From positions 19,763-83,762 of the forward strand of contig CALURT010000011.1 of assembly GCA_944323245.1 (NCBI GenBank): 64,000 nt of DNA. The letters run 5' to 3'. The position numbers and the translations under genes are program-made. Below are positions 54,065 to 64,000 of this stretch, piece after piece. Under the pieces are notes generated by a model. That model did not search any database. It saw only the letters and a program-made list of their open reading frames with translations, and had not been told where the DNA came from. Numbering within the stretch: the stretch's first letter is position 1; each line of letters opens with the position of its first letter. The stretch comes from an uncultured Bacteroidales bacterium. Its GTDB lineage: Bacteria; Bacteroidota; Bacteroidia; Bacteroidales; UBA932.

Positions 54065-55273
54065 ATGAAATCTGTAAGAAAACTTGTTTATTCAACCATA
54101 GTGCCGTTGCTCTTTACCGGGTGCAACGGCACATGTATCGTATCGGACAGTCTGTCCTGCAAATGGATGTCTTCCCGTAAGACTGTACTTTCAGCCGATG
54201 TGCAGGACTCAGTATTCCGGTCTCCGGATGGGGGAGTGATTGTTGCCAGAAGCGGTCCGGACGGAGATTGTCTGGTGTTTTCGGTTCCAGCGAAAGGTCT
54301 TGAAGCCGGTTCTGCCGTCGAATTCGACCTGACACTGTCTTGCAACCCGGAATCCCTGATCACTCTCGAGTATCATGACGGGAATGGCTGGACAAGATTC
54401 GGAGGCTTCAGATGTGGAAAAGAATATGTGACTTCCCTGCATACGTTCCGGCTGGATAAGGATATTGCAGAAGACAGCCTGAGGATAAGATGCAACGCCG
54501 GACTTGACGTTGACTTCATCTTTCCCGAAACGGGATATGTGGCGGCGAATGTCTCTGATTTGGGGACAAGCGTTCCGCAGGACACACTGAAAATGTTCGT
54601 GCTCGGTAATTCGTTTACCTATTTTTACGGATCTACTCCGATGCTCAAGAAACTGGCATGGAAAGAGGGGCATTTTCTCGATATTTCCGCCAATCTTAAG
54701 GGAGGTCAGACATTAGGTGACCATCTTTCGCTCGAACTGTCACGGAAAGCGATTGCGGAAGGGGATTACGACGTCGCAATCATCCAGGATCAGAGCCAGA
54801 ATCCGGCCAGATATGCCGAAACTCCCGACTTGTACAGACAGGTCCAAGAAGATTGCATTGCACTTGCAGGACAAATCCGCAGTCGTTCATCGGACTGCAG
54901 GATAATTATAGACAGGACGTGGGCCTATCCGGGTCTTGACTGCGGCGGTTTCGGAGACTATGATACTTTTGACAGACTGCTCGCAAAAGGGACAGAACTC
55001 ATGGCCGAAGCGGCATGTGCGGACATAGCTCCTGTCGGAGAGGCGTTTTCACTGTGCAGGACCATGTATCCGGAAATCGGACTTTATTTTCCGGACGAAA
55101 AGCATCCTTCCGCCGAGGGAGCGTATCTAAAGGCCTGCGTGGAATATCTGCTCCTTTTCGGAAAGAGATTCAGCCCGGATGCCCCGGATTGCGGAATACC
55201 ATGTGCCATTGCATTGCGTTCAGTAGCCGAAGCGGCGGTATTTGGAAAGAACATTAATGATCGGACGATATGA
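54065..55273 (+). CDS. Lipoprotein with SGNH-hydrolase (DUF4886-like) domain
   Basis: A lipoprotein signal (VPLLFTGC, Cys19) is followed by a beta-rich N-terminal region of about 150 residues that may be a binding domain. A DUF4886-like SGNH domain follows (about 175-360). The likely catalytic serine is in MFVLGNSFTYFYG, followed by NLKGGQTLGDH and VAIIQDQSQNPARY. The closing Asp/His pair appears in YFPDEKHPSAEGAYLKA. Such domains act as esterases on O-acyl groups; the substrate here is unknown. It overlaps the first amylase gene by 4 nt (ATGA), so it is truly part of the starch operon, where such a gene is not expected. Confidence 0.82.
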   Translation: MKSVRKLVYSTIVPLLFTGCNGTCIVSDSLSCKWMSSRKTVLSADVQDSVFRSPDGGVIVARSGPDGDCLVFSVPAKGLEAGSAVEFDLTLSCNPESLITLEYHDGNGWTRFGGFRCGKEYVTSLHTFRLDKDIAEDSLRIRCNAGLDVDFIFPETGYVAANVSDLGTSVPQDTLKMFVLGNSFTYFYGSTPMLKKLAWKEGHFLDISANLKGGQTLGDHLSLELSRKAIAEGDYDVAIIQDQSQNPARYAETPDLYRQVQEDCIALAGQIRSRSSDCRIIIDRTWAYPGLDCGGFGDYDTFDRLLAKGTELMAEAACADIAPVGEAFSLCRTMYPEIGLYFPDEKHPSAEGAYLKACVEYLLLFGKRFSPDAPDCGIPCAIALRSVAEAAVFGKNINDRTI

Positions 55274-56616
55274 AATTTAATGGATTGTTATCATTTGCGC
55301 TGCTGGTCGCTCTGTTTTCGTGTGAAACGTCGGGCAACGGCATTAAAGAAGAAAAACCGGGGCCTGATATTTCCGGCAATGGTAACGTTGAAGTGATATA
55401 TGAAGCCAACCCAAAGGTTTTTGCAGAATATGGTGCATTCGATGCCATTTCCGACCGTCTCGATGAAATACAAGCTCTCGGGACAACGATACTCTGGCTG
55501 ATGCCCATATACGAACCGGGAGAACTCAATTCCATAGGTTCGCCGTACTGCGTGAAAGACTACAAGGCAGTAAATCCGGATTTCGGGACTATGGAAGACC
55601 TGAAAGCCCTTATAGACAAGGCTCACGGCTTGGGAATGAAGGTCATTCTCGACTGGGTGGCCAACCATACTTCATGGGACAATGCCTGGATTACCGAGCA
55701 TAAAGACTGGTACACCCAGGATGCCGCAGGGAATATCGTATCTCCTTCGGGCTGGAATGACGTGGCTGATCTGAACTATGACAACGCGGCACTCCGCTCC
55801 GCCATGACAGATGCCATGACCTATTGGGTCACGGAGGTCGGTGCCGACGGATTCAGATGCGATTTCGCAGAGGGCGTGCCTTTCGACTTCTGGTCATCGG
55901 CGATTGCCGGACTTCGCGGACTGAACCCAGGTCTGATAATGCTTGCAGAGGGAGGTTCGGAGGGTTCCGGACTTTTCGACTGCGGTTTCGATATGGTATA
56001 TGGCTGGAGTTTCGCCGACAAGCTCGGTGAAGTGTTCTCCGGTGTTTCCCCATGTTCTGAGCTCTACACCGTCAACGAGGAAGAATTCGCCGTGACCCCT
56101 GCCGGGAAACAGAGAATGCGTTATTCGACCAATCATGACAGGACACAGGAAACGGCAACGGCACCGGTGACGCTTTACAAGACAAAGGACGGGGCTATGG
56201 CTGCTTTTGTCGCCGCCGCATTCATGGGCGGGATTCCCATGATATACAGTTCGCAGGAAACAGGTTATCTGGACAGTTTTTCCATATTCGGCTACAATGT
56301 CATGGATTGGGATTCGGATCCCGACGCCTTTCAAGAATACGTCGATATCATGAAGATATACAAGGAATCAGCTGATATGAGGGGCGTGTCCCCGAAATGT
56401 TTCGATATAGGAAACGTATTGGCGTTCAGTTATATTACATCCGCCGACACGGGGCTTTTCGTCGTGATTAACCCTGTCGGGGCTGATGCGACCGTCAAGA
56501 CACCTATGGAAATGTCGGGAAGAAATGTCAGGAATATGATGTCGGGGGAGGATTCGGTATTGGAATCCGTCATCGGACTCGAACCTTATGAATATCTTAT
56601 TTATAAAATATTATGA
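55270..56616 (+). CDS. GH13 alpha-amylase-family lipoprotein 1
   Basis: A lipoprotein signal (LLVALFSC, Cys18) and a compact GH13 catalytic domain make up this 448-residue protein. The four conserved regions are ILDWVANHTSWDN, GFRCDFAEG (nucleophile D198), IMLAEGGSEG (acid/base E227) and RYSTNHDRT (D290). There is no extra starch-binding module, in contrast to SusG. It is likely surface- or periplasm-facing and cuts alpha-glucans. It is closely related to the two GH13 genes behind it and overlaps both neighbours by 4 nt. Confidence 0.93.
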   Translation: MKFNGLLSFALLVALFSCETSGNGIKEEKPGPDISGNGNVEVIYEANPKVFAEYGAFDAISDRLDEIQALGTTILWLMPIYEPGELNSIGSPYCVKDYKAVNPDFGTMEDLKALIDKAHGLGMKVILDWVANHTSWDNAWITEHKDWYTQDAAGNIVSPSGWNDVADLNYDNAALRSAMTDAMTYWVTEVGADGFRCDFAEGVPFDFWSSAIAGLRGLNPGLIMLAEGGSEGSGLFDCGFDMVYGWSFADKLGEVFSGVSPCSELYTVNEEEFAVTPAGKQRMRYSTNHDRTQETATAPVTLYKTKDGAMAAFVAAAFMGGIPMIYSSQETGYLDSFSIFGYNVMDWDSDPDAFQEYVDIMKIYKESADMRGVSPKCFDIGNVLAFSYITSADTGLFVVINPVGADATVKTPMEMSGRNVRNMMSGEDSVLESVIGLEPYEYLIYKIL

Positions 56617-57941
56617 TTGGAATATTTAGGAAAATCTTTTGTGTAGCGGCTTCCGCCATGTTTTTGTCGTGTACGTTATCCTGCACGGCAGACAAGGAAT
56701 TTACATTGCCTGCTACTGAAGATGTAGCGATGTATCAGATCAATCCGAGGGTATTCGCCCCGGAAAATTCGTTCAATGCTATATCGGAGCGACTCGATTC
56801 TATCGGCGATCTCGGAGTCAATGTGCTTTGGTTCATGCCGATTTACGAGATAGGAAAGGAAAATTCCGTCAATTCGCCGTATTGTATCAGGGATTACAAA
56901 GCTCTGAACCCGGAATTCGGTACGATCGATGATTTCAAGGAGCTTGTACGCCTCAGTCATGAAAATGGAATGGCTGTCATAGTCGACTGGGTCGCAAACC
57001 ACACGTCATGGGACAATGCTTGGATCACGGAACACAAGGACTGGTATACCCATGATGAGTCCGGCAATATAATATCGCCTGCGAATACGGGCTGGCTCGA
57101 TGTGGCCGATCTCGATTTCGACAACGATGAGATGCGCCTTGCCATGATAGATGCCATGAAATACTGGGTGACGGAGGTCGGAGTGGACGGATTCCGTTGC
57201 GATGCAGCCGATTTCGTACCATACGACTTCTGGAAACAGGCCTTGGATTCACTCAGGGCTATCCCTGACAAAGATCTGCTGATGCTTGCGGAGGGCAAGC
57301 GCAAGGATCATTTCGAGGCAGGTTTCGACATGAATTACGCGTGGGATTTCATGACAGGCATGAGGAATGTCTTCATCAGGGATTCGAGTGCGCTCTCGCT
57401 ATACCGTATAGACAAAGAGGAATATGAATCCTTGCCTGGCGGAAAGGTGAAACTCAGGTTCACTACCAACCACGACGAGGCTAGTAAAATGGCTCCCGTG
57501 GCGGAATACGGCAATGAACGCGGCTCGATGTCGGCATTCGTGATCGCCATATATCTCCACGGTGGGGCCCTGATATACGGTTCGCAGGAGGTTGGCTATC
57601 CTCATCCTATCGATTTCTTCAAGTATGTACCTGTAGACTGGAACTCCAACCCGGATCTGAGGGATGAATACAAGAGGATCATATCGATTTACAATGAATA
57701 TCCTGCCGTCAGAGCGGGGAAGATGAGCGGGTACGGCAATGACGATGCGATGGTATTCGTGAAAGAGGACGCTTCGGCAAAGATCCTCGTGGCGGCAAAT
57801 GTCAGAAACGGAAACGTTTCAGTCTCAGTGCCCGAAGAGTGGCAGGGTCATGAATGTACCGACCTTATGAGAAGTACGGCTGTTATTCCAGAGGAAAGCC
57901 TCGAACTGATGCCATACGAGTATCTGATCCTGAAATTTTGA
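56613..57941 (+). CDS. GH13 alpha-amylase-family lipoprotein 2
   Basis: This is a paralogue of the preceding gene, 442 residues, with a lipoprotein signal ending at FLSC (Cys20) or TLSC (Cys24). The conserved regions are VIVDWVANHTSWDN, GFRCDAADF (D197), LMLAEGKRKD (E227) and RFTTNHDEAS (D288). All catalytic residues are present, so it is expected to be active. It starts 4 nt inside the end of the previous gene. It is followed by a SusE/F fragment rather than directly by the third amylase. Confidence 0.93.
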   Translation: MIGIFRKIFCVAASAMFLSCTLSCTADKEFTLPATEDVAMYQINPRVFAPENSFNAISERLDSIGDLGVNVLWFMPIYEIGKENSVNSPYCIRDYKALNPEFGTIDDFKELVRLSHENGMAVIVDWVANHTSWDNAWITEHKDWYTHDESGNIISPANTGWLDVADLDFDNDEMRLAMIDAMKYWVTEVGVDGFRCDAADFVPYDFWKQALDSLRAIPDKDLLMLAEGKRKDHFEAGFDMNYAWDFMTGMRNVFIRDSSALSLYRIDKEEYESLPGGKVKLRFTTNHDEASKMAPVAEYGNERGSMSAFVIAIYLHGGALIYGSQEVGYPHPIDFFKYVPVDWNSNPDLRDEYKRIISIYNEYPAVRAGKMSGYGNDDAMVFVKEDASAKILVAANVRNGNVSVSVPEEWQGHECTDLMRSTAVIPEESLELMPYEYLILKF

Positions 57942-57987
57942 AATTGCCGACAGGACAGAAATAAGAATCATTAAATCACGGAAAATT

Positions 57988-58149
57988 ATGATAAGGAATT
58001 TTATTATGGCATTTTCTGCCGCTACGGAAGGTGTATTGGACGGAGGCAACAATATCAAGGCCCCTGCCGGCAATTACAGACTCTATGTCAACATGAACGA
58101 TTCCGGCAACATGACTTGGGAACTCAACGCTGAAGACTTCGGAAAATGA
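57988..58149 (+). pseudogene. Remnant of a SusE/SusF-type starch-binding protein (53 codons)
   Basis: A short frame reads MIRNFIMAFSAATEG and continues with VLDGGNNIKAPAGNYRLYV and ends MTWELNAEDFGK. The GGNNIKAPAGNYRLYV stretch resembles the repeated beta-sandwich end found in SusE/SusF-like outer-membrane starch-binding proteins. There is no signal peptide and only about one third of one domain is left. The stop overlaps the start of the third amylase (ATGA), so translation of the fragment may still matter for the next gene. Confidence 0.6.
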
Positions 58150-59402
58150 AAAAATCAGGTATATCAATTCTGGTGACGATAGCGGTAACAGGTATCGTCG
58201 CCTGTTTCCTGCTCACGGGCTGCAGCGGAGAAAAGAGCACCGCTCCAATCCATCCGGACTGGTCGTACAATGCCGTCATTTATGAAATGAACGTGCGCCA
58301 ATACACTCCGGAAGGTACATTCGAGGCGGCCGGCAAACAGTTGCCGAGACTTCAGGAACTCGGAGTGGACGTCATCTGGCTGATGCCAATATATCCTATC
58401 GGCGTGGAGCAGAGGAAAGGGACTCTCGGTTCCTACTATGCGATTTCGGATTACTGCGCCGTGAATCCGGAATTCGGGACGATGGAGGATTTCGAAAACT
58501 TCCTCGAAGCGGCCCACAATGCCGGTTTCAAGGTGATATTGGACTGGGTGGCAAACCACACCTCTCCCGATGCAGTCTGGGAATCACAGAAACCTGCTGA
58601 CTGGTATGTCAGGGATTCCCTTGGCAATACCGTGACACAGTATGACTGGACGGACATAGCCGAACTGAATTACGACAATCAGGACATGCGGGAGGAAATG
58701 CGCAACTCAATGCGTTTCTGGCTTGACAAGGGTGTGGACGGATTCCGTTGCGACATGGCATGCGAAGTCCCGATTGACTTCTGGAGAGAGACATTGCCTG
58801 AGCTGAGAAAGGAATATCCCGGCACATATTATCTCGCCGAAGGGGAAAATCCCGAATTGCATACTGATGCCTTCGACGCATCATACGCTTGGGAACTGCA
58901 TCATCTGCTCAATGACATCGCACAGGGAGAAAAGGGAATCCCGGAACTCCTCGCATATATCGAAAAGGATGCAGAGGCAACTCCTGCCGATGCTTTCAGG
59001 CTTATGTTCACGTCCAATCATGACGAAAATTCATGGGCAGGGACGGAATTCGAACGGATGGGAGATGCGGCGGAAGCCATGGCTGTCCTGACATTCACCC
59101 TGCCGAAAGGCCAGCCTCTCGTGTACACCGGACAGGAGATGGGATGGAACCACCGTTTCGAATTTTTCGAAAAGGACCCGATTCCGGCTTGGGAAGAAAA
59201 CGGTCACACGGAATTTTACAGGGAACTCATAGATATCCGTCATGAAAACCCTGCTCTTGCTGCAGGAGAAAAAGGCGGGGCTTTCGAAGTCGTTTCCACG
59301 GAGGACAGCACCTTGGTTTTCACGAGGACTCTGCCGGACAACAGGGTCACCGTATCGGTGCAGATGTGCGAGCCGTGGGAATGGAACATCGAGGTAGAAT
59401 GA
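58146..59402 (+). CDS. GH13 alpha-amylase-family lipoprotein 3
   Basis: This 418-residue paralogue has a lipoprotein signal ending in LLTGC (Cys26). The conserved regions are VILDWVANHTSPDAVW, GFRCDMACE (D203), YYLAEGENPE (E232) and FTSNHDENSW (D293). The loop after the nucleophile differs from those of the other two copies, and it is the most diverged of the three, so it may prefer another chain length. It ends 33 nt before the SusA-like gene. Confidence 0.93.
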   Translation: MKKSGISILVTIAVTGIVACFLLTGCSGEKSTAPIHPDWSYNAVIYEMNVRQYTPEGTFEAAGKQLPRLQELGVDVIWLMPIYPIGVEQRKGTLGSYYAISDYCAVNPEFGTMEDFENFLEAAHNAGFKVILDWVANHTSPDAVWESQKPADWYVRDSLGNTVTQYDWTDIAELNYDNQDMREEMRNSMRFWLDKGVDGFRCDMACEVPIDFWRETLPELRKEYPGTYYLAEGENPELHTDAFDASYAWELHHLLNDIAQGEKGIPELLAYIEKDAEATPADAFRLMFTSNHDENSWAGTEFERMGDAAEAMAVLTFTLPKGQPLVYTGQEMGWNHRFEFFEKDPIPAWEENGHTEFYRELIDIRHENPALAAGEKGGAFEVVSTEDSTLVFTRTLPDNRVTVSVQMCEPWEWNIEVE

Positions 59403-59435
59403 AATTCATAAATTAACGTTATATTTACGCAGAAA

Positions 59436-63594
<4,159 letters not shown>

Positions 63595-63612
63595 TACTGC
63601 GCTTGACCGCCT

Positions 63613-63650
63613 GTCATCCTGACCGAGCGAAGCGAGTGGAAGGATCTGTC
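63613..63650 (+). repeat. GTCATCC-type short palindromic repeat, copy 4
   Basis: It starts GTCATCCTGACCGAGCGAAG and ends GGAAGGATCTGTC. It differs from the copy at 32011 by a C-to-T change in the centre and at its last bases. Confidence 0.8.
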
Positions 63651-63667
63651 GTGTCGGTTCCATTGTC

Positions 63668-63755
63668 ACAAAAAGAGGAATGGAAAAACGCTCATGCTAA
63701 CAAAAACGCATTCGCTGCCTTTTCCATTCCTCTTTTCTTTATCCAAACGCTGGCA
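63668..63755 (+). repeat. Interspersed hairpin repeat, copy 6
   Basis: The stem AAAAAGAGGAATGGAAAA pairs with TTTTCCATTCCTCTTTT. The sequence from GAGGAATGG to TCCAAACGCTGGCA is identical or nearly so to copy 5 at 32069-32155. It begins 74 nt after the susB stop in the same relative orientation and ends in a T-rich tract, so it may terminate the long starch operon. Confidence 0.85.
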
Positions 63756-63772
63756 TCATGGATGCTCTTCTG

Positions 63773-63893
63773 TCGTCCTGAGCGCAGCCGAAGGACCTGT
63801 ATCCTTCATGTCACCTCGAGCGGCAGCCGAGAGGTCTGCTGACAGAGGCAGATTCCTCGACTCCGGTCCTTCGGACCTCCGCTCGGAATGACA
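63773..63893 (+). repeat. Cluster of degenerate short repeats including CCTCGAG-type copy 2
   Basis: Three related units follow each other: GTCGTCCTGAGCGCAGCCG with AAGGACCTG, GTCACCTCGAGCGGCAGCC with GAGAGGTCTG (63810-63838), and an inverted unit ending in TCCGCTCGGAATGAC. Each has CCTC/GAGG or TCC/GGA ends. The middle unit matches 32173-32201. Confidence 0.7.
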
Positions 63894-64000
63894 ACACACC
63901 CCTCACAATAACACGAAAAATCTCAGAAAAAGCAAAAACCGTCGGAAAGAGAAATTCTTTTCCCGGTTTTTCTTTTTTTGAATGTCCATCGTTTGCTTTA

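Larger units (their letters stand above)
63595..64000. other. Repeat-rich intergenic region after susB
   Basis: No convincing gene is present in these 406 nt. The region holds a GTCATCC-type repeat (63613-63650), hairpin repeat copy 6 (63668-63755), a run of related GTCGTCCTGAGCG and CCTCGAG repeats (63773-63893), and an AT-rich end with a TTTTTCTTTTTTTG tract. Short frames across it are not gene-like. Confidence 0.8.

Overview
The window is a continuous stretch of a Bacteroidales-type chromosome (phylum Bacteroidota). Several things point there: a SusC/SusD pair with GH13 and GH97 enzymes, class III fructose-1,6-bisphosphatase, type III glutamine synthetase, exported C1 peptidase, CarboxypepD_reg-like outer-membrane proteins, and promoters of the Bacteroidetes form TTTG-N19-21-TAnnTTTG in front of many genes. 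Family or genus cannot be fixed from the sequence alone.

Layout. 1-31973 is mostly housekeeping. It holds DUF349 (partial), yidC, yggS and class III fbp; lpxB and surE on the minus strand; gapA; an MFS transporter; and rubrerythrin. An accessory block on the minus strand (10401-14637) follows, with an outer-membrane receptor, two tandemly duplicated small secreted proteins and hairpin repeats. Then come pssA, a C1 peptidase, a hydrolase, a phosphoesterase, an aminotransferase, glnN, an unknown lipoprotein, a DEDD exonuclease, an rRNA methyltransferase, tRNA-Cys, DUF3467, kdsC, maf, valS, a thioesterase, tatA and an ABC-F ATPase. 31974-35766 is a second accessory block of the same type, again two small carboxypeptidase-regulatory-like proteins (one frameshifted) before a large outer-membrane receptor. 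35846-42237 returns to housekeeping: rlmB, M19 dipeptidase, pyrD-cinA, an XRE regulator and queA.

42202-63594 is a starch/maltodextrin locus. It contains malQ (GH77), a LytTR response regulator with its histidine kinase, and, divergently, a long operon: SLC45-like sugar transporter, SusC, SusD, a CBM26-like surface lipoprotein, an SGNH (DUF4886-like) lipoprotein, three tandem GH13 lipoproteins with a SusE/F remnant between the second and third, a SusA-like GH13 and a SusB-like GH97. Surface proteins would bind and cut starch, SusCD would import oligosaccharides, the periplasmic enzymes would make glucose and short dextrins, the transporter would bring them inside, and MalQ would process them.

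The most distinctive observation is regulatory. No SusR-type regulator is present next to the locus. Instead the kinase/transporter intergenic region carries three direct repeats of GC(T/C)G(T/G)TCGTC with an exact 21-nt period. Two similar repeats, also 21 nt apart, lie upstream of malQ. In both places the last repeat ends exactly 32 nt before the -7 box. This is the geometry expected for LytTR-family binding sites and predicts that the adjacent response regulator controls both promoters.

A second theme is a hairpin repeat family (six copies). Every copy has the same orientation relative to the gene that ends just upstream of it. Two other short interspersed repeat types occur with it in the accessory gaps.
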